A stretch of DNA of 62,126 nucleotides, taken from the NCBI GenBank assembly GCA_021162615.1, contig JAGGYH010000098.1, positions 1 through 62,126 on the forward strand. Direction: 5' to 3'. A program made the position numbers and the translations under genes. Shown piece by piece: positions 16,013-24,557 of this stretch (positions are counted from its first letter, which is position 1; the number at the start of each line of letters is the position of its first letter). The DNA comes from Candidatus Aminicenantota bacterium (lineage in GTDB: Bacteria > Acidobacteriota > Aminicenantia > Aminicenantales > Aminicenantaceae). The notes beneath the pieces were generated by a model. It saw only the letters and a program-made list of their open reading frames with translations. It searched no databases and had not been told where the DNA came from.

Positions 16013-16981
16013 CTCACCTTGGTTCTTTTCTTCTCCCTTATTTTTCTCCTATTTACAGGATGCTGCCAAAAAAAAAGCCACAGGATCCTTAAACTCGCCC
16101 ATGTTCTGGATACCAGTCATCCCGTTCATAAAGCCATGGCTTTTATGGCTGAACAAGTTGAGGAAAAATCAAATGGAAGATTGACCATAAAAATATATCC
16201 GAGCGGACAGTTAGGTCAAGAACGTGAACTGATAGAGCTTTTACAAATCGGAAGCCTGGCAATGGCTAAAGTATCCACAGCTCCTCTCGAATCCTTCGTT
16301 CCTGAGATAAAAATCCTTGGCATCCCCTATGTTTTTAGGGATGATACACACAGATGGAATGTTTTGAAAAGCGATATCGGCAGATCCCTGCTTCTTTCAG
16401 GAGAGGAATGTTTTCTCCGCGGCTTGTGCTTTTATGATGCGGGAAGCCGAAGTTTTTATACCAAAAAAATCCCTATACATTCCCCGAAAGACCTCAAAGG
16501 TCTGAAAATCAGAGTCATGAAAAGTGTGACATCTGTCAACATGGTCAAAGCTCTGGGAGGCTCTCCTACCCCTATTTCATGGGGTGAACTATACACCGCT
16601 CTCCAACAGGGGGTTGTCGACGGAGCGGAAAACAATCCACCCAGTTTCTTTCTCTCCCACCACTATGAAGTCTGTCAGTTTTACACCCTGGACGAACACA
16701 CCTCGGTTCCGGACATACTCTTGATAAGCACTGCAGTATGGGACCATCTCACCCCTCAAGAACGGACATGGCTGCAGCAGGCCGCTGATGAATCCGTGGA
16801 TTTCCAGAGAAAACTTTGGGATAAAGCCTGCCAGGAAGCTCTTCAAGAAGTCAAAAAAGCAGGGGTCACGATCATATATCCTGATAAAGCGGCTTTCATC
16901 CGGTCCGCAGAAAAGCTACATGATTCGTATAGAGGTACTCAAATCTTTGAACTGATAAATAAAATAAAGGAGATGGAATAA
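15929..16981 (+). CDS. dctP: TRAP transporter solute-binding protein (DctP family)
   Basis: Lipid-anchored periplasmic receptor of a TRAP uptake system for organic acids or similar anions. The family signature is clear: KLAHVLDTSHPVHKAMAFMAE, IYPSGQLGQERELIELLQIG, DLKGLKIRVMKS and WGELYTALQQGVVDGAENN. A hydrophobic stretch ending LFTGC is a lipobox. The start is uncertain. The first 28 or so residues before the hydrophobic core are encoded by repeat B, whose first bases ATG supply the preferred start. Alternatives are ATG 15896 (in repeat A) or TTG 16019, which would lack a basic n-region. It is the first gene of dctP-Q-M. Confidence 0.85.
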   Translation: MKFRYGLCSLQIFNAILLRFSRRLRNSPLTLVLFFSLIFLLFTGCCQKKSHRILKLAHVLDTSHPVHKAMAFMAEQVEEKSNGRLTIKIYPSGQLGQERELIELLQIGSLAMAKVSTAPLESFVPEIKILGIPYVFRDDTHRWNVLKSDIGRSLLLSGEECFLRGLCFYDAGSRSFYTKKIPIHSPKDLKGLKIRVMKSVTSVNMVKALGGSPTPISWGELYTALQQGVVDGAENNPPSFFLSHHYEVCQFYTLDEHTSVPDILLISTAVWDHLTPQERTWLQQAADESVDFQRKLWDKACQEALQEVKKAGVTIIYPDKAAFIRSAEKLHDSYRGTQIFELINKIKEME

Positions 16982-17006
16982 AAAAATTTACAAAAAGAAT
17001 CCGCAC

Positions 17007-17528
17007 ATGCCAAATTTTATTCAGAAAATAAACAGAATCACCGGCGCTCTTGTTTCCCTCTTAATGGGCCTTATGGTCCTGGATGTCAGCTGGCAGGTAT
17101 TTACCAGATTTATTATAAGGAAACCGAGTCCTTTTTCTGAAGAAGTGGCGGGTTTTTTTCTCATATGGGTCAGCATACTGGGAGCAGCCTACGCCTTTTA
17201 TAAAAAAGCCCATTTGGGAATAGACATTTTATCATCTAAGCTAAAGGGACTGAAAAGACAGATTCTGGAAGTCATTGTAAATCTTATCATCCTTGGTTTT
17301 GCTCTCTTTATAATGGTTGCGGGAGGCATGAAATTGGTCATCCTGGCCTTTAAATTAAATCAGATATCACCGGCCGTAGGGATACCGATGGGGTATGTTT
17401 ACTCCGTTATACCTGTTTCAGGAGTCCTGATCATCCTCTATTCCATAGGATTCATCACAGCTTCCATTAAAGATAAAGACAAAGCCATCCTGTCACACAG
17501 AGACAAAAAAGATGAACTGCCTCTTTAA
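17007..17528 (+). CDS. dctQ: TRAP transporter small permease (DctQ family)
   Basis: 173 aa with four hydrophobic segments (about 11-33, 46-64, 88-110, 128-150), the standard DctQ layout. Features typical of the family are the TM1 to TM2 loop WQVFTRFIIRKPSPFSEEVA and the segment AYAFYKKAHLGID. It pairs with the large permease to form the Na+-driven transporter in the inner membrane. It lies 25 nt after dctP and 26 nt before dctM, inside one operon. Confidence 0.88.
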   Translation: MPNFIQKINRITGALVSLLMGLMVLDVSWQVFTRFIIRKPSPFSEEVAGFFLIWVSILGAAYAFYKKAHLGIDILSSKLKGLKRQILEVIVNLIILGFALFIMVAGGMKLVILAFKLNQISPAVGIPMGYVYSVIPVSGVLIILYSIGFITASIKDKDKAILSHRDKKDELPL

Positions 17529-17554
17529 ATTTTTTAAATCGGGGAAATGAATTC

Positions 17555-18853
17555 ATGGAGATCTCTGTTATCATACTCACTTTCAGTTTCATAATCCTCC
17601 TTGCACTCAATGTCCCCATTGCTGTGAGCATCGCTCTTTCAACTATACTGACCATGCTGTTTACAATAAATCCGGTCCCTGCCCTCACTACCGTAGCCCA
17701 GCAGATGACCAGCGGAATCAACCGGTTTGCACTCATAGCCATACCTTTTTTTATACTATCCGGACAGTTTATGGGAAGAGGGGGTATTGCCCGACGCCTC
17801 ATTGACTTTGCCAAAGCTGTGGTAGGGATGTTCCCGGGGGGCCTTGCCTATGTAAATGTCCTCGCATGCATGCTTTTTGGCTCCCTATCCGGTTCTGCTG
17901 TCGCAGCCACATCAGCAATAGGCGGTTTCATGGTCCCTGTCATGAATAAAGAAGGATATGATAAAAATTTCAATACGGCGCTCACAGTAACGGCCTCAAC
18001 AACCGGTCTTCTTATTCCTCCCAGCAATGTTCTTATTGTCTATTCCCTTGCAAGCGGGGGGATTTCTATAGCTGCTCTTTTTGTTGCCGGATATCTTCCG
18101 GGAATTCTGGTAGGCTTAGGCCTGATGGCGGCTTGTTCTGTGATAGCTGTTATAAAAAAATTCCCGGTCGGGAACAGAGAAAAATTCTTTACAGCCCTAA
18201 AAAAATTCTGTTCAGCCGTTCCAAGCCTTCTGCTGGTCATTATTGTCATCGGAGGTATTATAACCGGCATCTTCACAGCAACTGAAGCCAGCGCTGTGGC
18301 CGTTATTTATTCTTTTATCCTTTCAGTCCTTATATACAAAGAAATCCGCATTCCGGAGATCCCCCGTATCCTTCTGAAAACAGCAGAGACCACCGCTGTG
18401 GTCATGCTATTGATCGGAACCTCAAGAGCCATGTCCTGGATCCTGTCCTATGAAAATATCCCCCAGAATATAAGTTCTGGCCTGACAGGGATAACAAATA
18501 ACAGATTCATCATCCTGATGATGATAAATCTGATGCTTCTTATTGTGGGCACGTTCATGGACATCACTCCGGCTGTGCTTATCTTCACTCCTATTCTCCT
18601 TCCTGTTGTGACCGGTCTCGGCATGAGCCCCCTTCACTTTGGAATCATGCTTGTGTTTAATCTCTGTATAGGGCTCTGCACACCACCAGTCGGTTCTGTC
18701 TTGTTCGTGGGATGCGGGATAGGGCAGACCACAATAACCAAAGTCACAAAATCCCTTCTTCCCTTTTATGCGGTGATGGTCGCTGCACTCATGCTGATCA
18801 CTTATTTTTCATGGTTCAGCGAATGGCTGCCTAAGCTACTCGGCCTCTATTAA
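17555..18853 (+). CDS. dctM: TRAP transporter large permease (DctM family)
   Basis: 432 aa with about 12 hydrophobic segments. Signatures of DctM include GINRFALIAIPFFILSGQFMGRGGIARRL, LFGSLSGSAVAATSAIGGFMVP, TGLLIPPSNVLIVYSLASGGIS and the late TPPVGSVLFVGCGIG. It forms the substrate- and Na+-translocating subunit. A GGGGAA SD lies before ATG 17555. It ends the operon; family B/A remnants begin about 60 nt downstream. Confidence 0.92.
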   Translation: MEISVIILTFSFIILLALNVPIAVSIALSTILTMLFTINPVPALTTVAQQMTSGINRFALIAIPFFILSGQFMGRGGIARRLIDFAKAVVGMFPGGLAYVNVLACMLFGSLSGSAVAATSAIGGFMVPVMNKEGYDKNFNTALTVTASTTGLLIPPSNVLIVYSLASGGISIAALFVAGYLPGILVGLGLMAACSVIAVIKKFPVGNREKFFTALKKFCSAVPSLLLVIIVIGGIITGIFTATEASAVAVIYSFILSVLIYKEIRIPEIPRILLKTAETTAVVMLLIGTSRAMSWILSYENIPQNISSGLTGITNNRFIILMMINLMLLIVGTFMDITPAVLIFTPILLPVVTGLGMSPLHFGIMLVFNLCIGLCTPPVGSVLFVGCGIGQTTITKVTKSLLPFYAVMVAALMLITYFSWFSEWLPKLLGLY

Positions 18854-18915
18854 GATAATTAATCCAAGCACTAAGCTAGGAGATTGATATTTCAATTTTA
18901 AAATGCGTCTAAAAA

Positions 18916-19230
18916 TACAGGCACGGTTGAAGCGACATTGAAGATTTAGCCTTCGAATGCAGGAAGTCGATCCTGGTTATTCACGAGTCGAGGCTATGAA
19001 AGGGAAGAAGGGCATGGGATGAGGAATCCACTATGAGGGCTGAGCGGGCATGGTTCCTCTTTAGAGGAGAGCGAAGCCCGAATGGGAGTGAGATCCCACG
19101 CTGGGGGATCGAACGGGTGACGAATCCCTTTCCCATTCCCTCCTAACATTTATAGGGAGTTACGCAGCAGCCGAGAAAAACGAAGAAGAATAGCGTTAAA
19201 AATCTGAAGGGAGCACAAACTGTGCCTGTA
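18916..19230 (-). repeat. Family B repeat with an embedded A' end and a GC-rich core (copy R4)
   Basis: TACAGGCAC(G/A)GTT inverted termini lie at 18916 and 19230. B right-half sequence (18920-18968) is followed by the A' end GATCCTGGTTATTCACGAG from 18969, the same B/A' junction as at 15132. The B left half runs 19159-19220. Between them, about 18997-19155 holds unique GC-rich sequence rich in short palindromes (GGGAAGAAGGGCATGGGA pairing loosely with TTTCCCATTCCC). No gene is seen in this 420-bp gap. Confidence 0.75.
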
Positions 19231-19273
19231 GTTTATACACTCCTCTACAAAATTAATGATTTATCTTATGGAA

Positions 19274-20689
19274 TTATTCCAGGTTAAAGCAGATGGTCTT
19301 GGGCTCTGTCATCTCCTGAATGGAAAACTTGATCCCTTCTCTCCCCAATCCGGAATTCTTTATCCCCCCAAAAGGCATAGAATCTAATCTGTAATCAGTG
19401 GAATCATTCACCATAACTCCACCGCAATCCAGACCATACGCTATTTTAAAAGCCAGATCAATATCCTTGGTAAAGACAGCGGCATGAAGCCCGAAGGGAA
19501 GGCTGTTGGCTCTCTCAACCGCCTCCTGCATATCGGATACGGAAAAGAGATTGACAGCCGGACCGAACACCTCTTCTCGATATATTTTGGCTTTTTCCGG
19601 GACTTTTTCCAAAACCGTGGGCTCAAAAAGCGCATTTTTACGCTTCCCTCCACACAACACTTTAGCTCCCATGGAGACAGCTTCATGAATCCATTCTTCA
19701 ACACGCACAGCTTCTTCCTCTGTAATCATGGGCCCCATGTCTGTGTCTTCCTTTAACTTATCGCCTATCTTGTATTCCCCGGTCCTTTTGACAAATTTAT
19801 TTTTAAAAGAATCATAGAGCTCCTCATGGATATATATCCTCTGCACTCCAATGCAGTTTTGACCTGCTGCCCAGAACGCACCGGAGACACAGGATTCCAC
19901 AGCCCTCTCTTCTGAAGCATCCTTCCATACGATAACCGGAGAATTTGAACCAAGTTCCATTCCGATCTTCTTTATGCCTGCTTTGCGGGTAATCTGTTTT
20001 CCCGCTTCCACGCCTCCTGTAAACGAAATCATACGCACTCTTCTATCAAAAACAAGAGAGTCCCCTATCTCATTTCCATATCCGGTCACAACCTGGATCA
20101 CTTCAGGAGGCAACCCGCATTCCAGCAGAGACTGAGTCAATTTAATGGCTGAGAGAGGAGTCAATGTGGCTGGTTTCAAAAGGATGCTGTTGCCCGCGGC
20201 CACTGCCGGGCCAATTTTGTGGGCAACCAAATTCAAAGGGTCATTAAAAGGAGTTACAGCCAGCACAACTCCCACCGGGAAGCGGTAGTAATATCCGATT
20301 CTTTTCTCTCCTCCAGGGAACGAATCAAAAGGGATTGTCTCTCCAAGAATGCGTTTGGCTTCTTCTGCAGACACCGTAAGTGTGTTGACACATCTTTGAG
20401 TTTCTTTCCGGGCTTCACGGATGGTCTTTGAACCTTCTCTTGCAATAAGAGTGGCAAACTCCTCTTCTCTTTCAGAAACATACCTTGCTGTTTTATATAA
20501 GACGGAAGCTCTCTGATGAACGGTCATTTTCCTTGCTGTTTCAAAACCTGTATGGGCAGCCTCCAGAGCTTGTTCAACATCATACGGATCTGCTTTGGGC
20601 ACCGTGTCTATCACAGAACCATTGAACGGATCACGGACCTGTATTTTATTTTCCTTATCCACCCAACGTGAACCAATAAACATCTTCAT
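19274..20689 (-). CDS. NAD(P)-dependent aldehyde dehydrogenase
   Basis: 471 aa, standard ALDH length. Cofactor/substrate segments FPVGVVLAVTPFNDPLN and GNSILLKPATLTPLSA, the general base in KIGMELGSNSPVIV, and the catalytic Cys279 in AAGQNCIGVQR are all present. The C-terminus has MPFGGIKNSGLGREG. It oxidises an aldehyde to the acid in the cytoplasm. Overall style is close to lactaldehyde/glyceraldehyde-3-phosphate type ALDHs (FNDPLNLVAHKIGPA), but the substrate cannot be fixed. Its SD is AGGAGG. A GspG-like gene ends about 15 nt upstream on the same strand. Confidence 0.88.
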   Translation of the reverse strand: MKMFIGSRWVDKENKIQVRDPFNGSVIDTVPKADPYDVEQALEAAHTGFETARKMTVHQRASVLYKTARYVSEREEEFATLIAREGSKTIREARKETQRCVNTLTVSAEEAKRILGETIPFDSFPGGEKRIGYYYRFPVGVVLAVTPFNDPLNLVAHKIGPAVAAGNSILLKPATLTPLSAIKLTQSLLECGLPPEVIQVVTGYGNEIGDSLVFDRRVRMISFTGGVEAGKQITRKAGIKKIGMELGSNSPVIVWKDASEERAVESCVSGAFWAAGQNCIGVQRIYIHEELYDSFKNKFVKRTGEYKIGDKLKEDTDMGPMITEEEAVRVEEWIHEAVSMGAKVLCGGKRKNALFEPTVLEKVPEKAKIYREEVFGPAVNLFSVSDMQEAVERANSLPFGLHAAVFTKDIDLAFKIAYGLDCGGVMVNDSTDYRLDSMPFGGIKNSGLGREGIKFSIQEMTEPKTICFNLE

Positions 20690-20704
20690 TTTTTCCTCCT
20701 ATAT

Positions 20705-21073
20705 TTACCTGACGATGATATCGTCATCTGTGCCAAAAGTCCTGTCGCTTCCGGCTGAAGTCAAACGAAACTCTACACCAGATAGCTTTTCATATTTGAT
20801 TTCAGTCCCCCATGCATCCAGTTTCCCTGTTGTTATTGGAATATCCAACCTCATATCTTGAAGTGTATCCGGAAGACTTCCCTTCTCAGCCGCATAAGAA
20901 TCAACAGCCCGTTTTAAAGAGGACATGTTCGTCTTTGTAAGTTTCTCTTTAGCGCTTGAAAAAGAACCTATTTCATTCTCAATGATTTTTTTCTCTCCGG
21001 AGCCGATAAAATAAACAAAAAATGCAATAATAACCACCAAAACAAGAATCACAAAAAATCCTTTAATTTTCAT
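20705..21073 (-). CDS. GspG-like (pseudopilin C-domain) membrane-anchored protein
   Basis: 122 aa. A single N-terminal membrane segment (about 5-24) and a short helix precede a region like the soluble domain of type II secretion pseudopilin GspG: LKRAVDSYAAEKGSLPDTLQDM, then DAWGTEIKYEKL and SAGSDRTFGTDDDI (acidic/Ca2+ loop of the family). The prepilin-peptidase motif (G before FTLxE) is absent, so it is probably a plain anchored relative, not a processed pilin. Its SD GGGAGG is good. It is probably co-transcribed with the downstream aldehyde dehydrogenase. Function unknown. Confidence 0.65.
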   Translation of the reverse strand: MKIKGFFVILVLVVIIAFFVYFIGSGEKKIIENEIGSFSSAKEKLTKTNMSSLKRAVDSYAAEKGSLPDTLQDMRLDIPITTGKLDAWGTEIKYEKLSGVEFRLTSAGSDRTFGTDDDIIVR

Positions 21074-21119
21074 TTTTTCCTCCCTTTGAAGAGGATATCT
21101 CTTATCATTTCCAGCTTAT

Positions 21120-21378
21120 TAACCAGGATGATGAACAAGTCGAGGTTGCTGCAGATGCGAGGCACAGGGTGCGAAGCTGTGGTCCTTCACCGCGAGTACC
21201 CTGTAACAAAGCAGATGCAGTGACATCGGCTTGCCTATATGGTAAAAAAATGGCGATTAAAATGAAAGTAAAAACAAATAAAAACATTTCAGTTGTCATT
21301 TTTTTAAAAAGTATGCAGTTCCTTGATATCAAAACAAAAAATTGCTCATCGCCATTTTTTTATGAATAAGTCAGGTTA
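21120..21378 (-). repeat. Family A repeat, full length (copy R5)
   Basis: 259 bp. TAACCAGGATGATGAAC at one end and TTATGAATAAGTCAGGTTA at the other are inverted termini. It is about 95% identical by eye to copy R1 (14-273) in opposite orientation, with the same internal AAAAAAATGGCGAT/ATCGCCATTTTTTT stem. It lies just upstream of tRNA-Thr. Confidence 0.88.
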
Positions 21379-21416
21379 AATGTTGATTCTATAGAAATAT
21401 TATGCTTTGTCAACAA

Positions 21417-21488
<72 letters not shown>

Positions 21489-21499
21489 CTTTTTTTATT

Positions 21500-21529
21500 T
21501 TGACTTTTATTCTTTGACTCTTCTATAAT
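21500..21529 (+). promoter_or_regulatory. Sigma70-type promoter of a small RNA
   Basis: TTGACT (21500-21505), an 18-nt spacer and a perfect TATAAT (21524-21529). No reading frame follows on this strand; a terminator-ended hairpin does. Confidence 0.65.
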
Positions 21530-21536
21530 AGAATAC

Positions 21537-21617
21537 GTATAGCAGCTGGCTGGAGAGGAATCCTCCTTAGCCCCGCTTCCTTTTCTAAACCTTGGCGCCT
21601 CTACAGCCAGCTTTTTT
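21537..21617 (+). ncRNA. Probable small RNA with anti-SD-like loop
   Basis: About 80 nt between a good promoter and a T6 run. AGCTGGCTG (21544-21552) pairs with CAGCCAGCT (21604-21612). After one G/A mismatch the stem continues AGAGG/CCTCT, giving 14 pairs. The stem encloses a 39-nt pyrimidine-rich loop, and TTTTTT follows immediately. The loop contains CCTCCTT (21562-21568), the same heptamer as the anti-Shine-Dalgarno end of 16S rRNA, so it could pair with strong SD sequences. It does not match 4.5S/SRP, 6S or tmRNA by eye. The terminator abuts the 3' end of the convergent S9 peptidase gene. A plain terminator for tRNA-Thr is the main alternative. Confidence 0.55.
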
Positions 21618-21620
21618 CTA

Positions 21621-24542
21621 TTATGGGGATTTCTTTTTCTTTTCCTCTTCCTTTTTCTTCTGTTTTATGCTCTCCAGGATCTTTTCTGTCCGCTTCTTTA
21701 TATGCTCTTCCTGCTTGAGGTGGGGGATTCCCTCTTCCAGCCAGACCGGAGCGGCTGTTCCGAGAAGGTAATGGTCAAAGAACTCGCGCATCCTCATGGT
21801 GTAGTCTTTGAGATTGGCAGGCTTTCTGAGCCCGTGGTTTTCTCCTACATATTCGAGCATGACCACCGGTTTTTTGAGCTGGCGCAGCGTGTTGAAATAC
21901 TCGATTCCCTGGTTCCAGTCCACAGCTCCGTCCTTGTCATTATGAAGGATAATAAGAGGTGTGGTTACCTTTTTTGCGTGATAGACCGGGGAATTCCTGG
22001 CATAAGCATCAAGATTTTCAAGGTAATTTCCTTTGAAACGGCCCTGGCTTGATTCAAAAATAGGCTGATTGGCTGAACCCGAATTCCAGTAAATGGAGCT
22101 GTACATGCTGATCATATTGGTCAGAGGGGCGCCTGCGACAGCCGCTTTAAAAAGGCCGGTCTGTGTGATAAGAAAAGCGGTCTGGTATCCTCCCCAGGAA
22201 TGCCCGTGTATGCCCACTCTCTCAATATCTACGACTCCGGTATCAGCAGCGGCTTTGATAGCAGGAATGACACAGTTGACCGCCGATATCCCGGGGTCGT
22301 TGATCTCATAGACGATATCAGGCATCAGAACAGCGTATCCCCGGCTTGTGTACACGGATTTATTAAACCCCCTTGCTGAGGGAGGGAAGTAGGTGTTCAT
22401 GCGTTGTGAGAGTTTTTCATAAATGTAGACAATAGTGGGATAGCTTTTTCCTTTCTTGTAATTTGCGGGCAAAAAGAGCGCTGCCTGAAGTCTGTCTCCG
22501 TTCGTGCTTGTGTAATCCACGAGCATCGAGCCTGAGGACCAGAGATATTCATCCTGCTGCGGATTGGCGTTTGTTATTTTTTGGCCGTCCTTGAGGGTAT
22601 GGTCTGAGACATAATAGTCAGGATAATCCTTATAGGTCTGTCTTGTGTAAAAATACACATCCGCATTTTTCGCTTTGCTGATTGAAAATGAAGCATCATC
22701 CCAGAGAAGCATTTGAGCTCCGGGATTGTCCTTTTCCACAACAGCAATGCCTCCTTTTTTGGTCCATTCGCCGTAGGCAGAGAGATAAAGGGGTTTTTCA
22801 AGGTCAATACCCTTTTCTTCCGGATCCAGGCGGATGCGCCGGAGGAAGCGGATTTGGTCGGTTTTCCCTGTTTTGGTGAGATTGATGCCTTCTCCGCCGT
22901 GTACGGGAATGTTCCAGACATCCCAGTTGTCATACAAAAGCACGGATTTGCCTTCTTTTTCCCAGCCTACAGGGTAGATGGGCGGGTCAACCACATTATG
23001 GTCATCTTCTGTATTTATGAAGGAAGCGGGCACGTCTTCTGTGATGTTGTATGTTTTGCCCGTAGGCATTTCATATGTATAAAAGTCACCGTCCTTGTAA
23101 TAGAGAAAATGGGTTCCATCCGGAGAAGGGGAGAAGAACCATCGGCATTTTTCAAGAGCCAGCTCTCTTTTTCCTGTTTTTATGTTGATGACATAGACAT
23201 CCTGATATCTTCTTCCGTAGAGATTTGAATCCAGCTCATATTTTTCCCTGTCGAATCCCACCGCCCAATTGTGTTTGGGAGCAGGCGTGACCTCTCTGAC
23301 CTGCTCATCAGCAAGCCGGATGAATTTTTTATTGTTTACATCGTAATATGACAGAAAGCTGAAATTTTTATCTCTGCGCTCCTGAACCTGCTGCATGGAC
23401 TGGAGGCGGTTATCCAGCCAGTGCCAGATAACGAGGTCCGGCAGGTCCTGTTTGTCGATCTCTGCATCAGGTTTCTTCGGAGCGGGTTTTTCATCTTTCT
23501 TCTCTTCTTCTTTTTTCTTTTCCCCCTCCTCTTCCTTTTTCTGTTCCTTTTTTTTGACTTCATGGATCCCGAAAAGCAGACCGGTGAGGTCTTCAGTCCA
23601 TAAAGGATTTCTGTTGGGGCTTATGGTCATGCTGTGCGGGAAGTTTTCATCTTCATGGGGGTCGTAGATGGTTTTTACGGGTTTTTGGGAATCAAATCCT
23701 TTGAAGCCCAGCAAACTGTAGAGGCTGTCTTCGTATTTTTCGTCTTTTTTCCCTTTTAATACTGCCAGCCCGTCTCCTTCTTCCGTCCATGTGAGCTTCA
23801 CATATTCAGCCTCATCGCTTTCCAGAGGGAGGATGACCCCGGTTTCTGAGCTGCGTATCTGGACTCCGTTTCCTGTTTTTCCTTCCGCGTCTATGGTATA
23901 GGCGAGCCATCTTCCTTTTTTATCAAAAGAGAATTCCGAAACGTTACCGATATTCAGTTGAGCGGATGTTTTCAGATCGTAAAGCAGAAGGTCTGTTCCT
24001 TTCCAAGAATCCTTGTTTTTAGACTGTTCCTCTGTTGGGTATTTATGGAATGCGATCCAGGAAGGATTTTCTCCAGAGAAAGAGAAACTTCTGATCTTCT
24101 TAAATTCCTTTTTCTCTCCGGACTCAAGGTTCAAAAGCGCAGCTTTGTTGTAGGCCTGCTTCTTTTGTTTTTTGAGTTTTCTTGCCTCTTCTCTTTCCGG
24201 ATACACGGCAAAGGCAAGCCAGCCGGAGTCTTCGGAAAATTGGATATCTCTTGAGGAGGGGTATCCGGCGGGTTCTCCAGCGGGGAAATTAAATTCCTTT
24301 TCTTCTTTTGTGTTTGTTACTAAGAGTTTCCCATCTCCTTCCTGAGGCACAAGATAGTAAGCAAACCATGTGCCGTCCGGAGAGACAACAGAGCTCCGGA
24401 TGCTTTTCCATTCGATTATGTCTGCAATATCTTCAATAGGCCTTAGATCATTCTCTTTTGAGTAGGCAGGATGCTGCGTGATGGAAATCGAAGACAGGAC
24501 AAGAAATAACAGCAGAGTTAAAACGTGTGAAAATTTTTTCAT
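21621..24542 (-). CDS. Secreted S9 family (prolyl oligopeptidase-type) serine peptidase
   Basis: 973 aa with an N-terminal signal peptide (KKFSHVLTLLLFLVLSSISI). A large beta-propeller-like region (about 40-690) is followed by an alpha/beta hydrolase domain. The nucleophile is Ser782 in GIHGHSWGGYQ. The Asp (ILHNDKDGAVDW) and His (VGENHGLRKP) follow at family spacing. An unusual Lys/Glu-rich, low-complexity insertion lies near 315-355. The enzyme probably degrades peptides in the periplasm or outside the cell. It lies 15 nt downstream of an unknown membrane protein on the same strand and has a strong GGAGG SD. Confidence 0.88.
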   Translation of the reverse strand: MKKFSHVLTLLLFLVLSSISITQHPAYSKENDLRPIEDIADIIEWKSIRSSVVSPDGTWFAYYLVPQEGDGKLLVTNTKEEKEFNFPAGEPAGYPSSRDIQFSEDSGWLAFAVYPEREEARKLKKQKKQAYNKAALLNLESGEKKEFKKIRSFSFSGENPSWIAFHKYPTEEQSKNKDSWKGTDLLLYDLKTSAQLNIGNVSEFSFDKKGRWLAYTIDAEGKTGNGVQIRSSETGVILPLESDEAEYVKLTWTEEGDGLAVLKGKKDEKYEDSLYSLLGFKGFDSQKPVKTIYDPHEDENFPHSMTISPNRNPLWTEDLTGLLFGIHEVKKKEQKKEEEGEKKKEEEKKDEKPAPKKPDAEIDKQDLPDLVIWHWLDNRLQSMQQVQERRDKNFSFLSYYDVNNKKFIRLADEQVREVTPAPKHNWAVGFDREKYELDSNLYGRRYQDVYVINIKTGKRELALEKCRWFFSPSPDGTHFLYYKDGDFYTYEMPTGKTYNITEDVPASFINTEDDHNVVDPPIYPVGWEKEGKSVLLYDNWDVWNIPVHGGEGINLTKTGKTDQIRFLRRIRLDPEEKGIDLEKPLYLSAYGEWTKKGGIAVVEKDNPGAQMLLWDDASFSISKAKNADVYFYTRQTYKDYPDYYVSDHTLKDGQKITNANPQQDEYLWSSGSMLVDYTSTNGDRLQAALFLPANYKKGKSYPTIVYIYEKLSQRMNTYFPPSARGFNKSVYTSRGYAVLMPDIVYEINDPGISAVNCVIPAIKAAADTGVVDIERVGIHGHSWGGYQTAFLITQTGLFKAAVAGAPLTNMISMYSSIYWNSGSANQPIFESSQGRFKGNYLENLDAYARNSPVYHAKKVTTPLIILHNDKDGAVDWNQGIEYFNTLRQLKKPVVMLEYVGENHGLRKPANLKDYTMRMREFFDHYLLGTAAPVWLEEGIPHLKQEEHIKKRTEKILESIKQKKKEEEKKKKSP

Positions 24543-24557
24543 ATTAATACCTCCAGT

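Noticed and set aside
21537..21617. 4.5S/SRP RNA
   Set aside because: On the minus strand AAAAGGAAGCGGGG faintly recalls the SRP GGAAGCAG loop, but the conserved motif is not matched. The promoter and the T-run are on the plus strand.
22713..23228. 171-codon open frame opposite the S9 peptidase
   Set aside because: Antisense to a strongly conserved peptidase; shadow frame.
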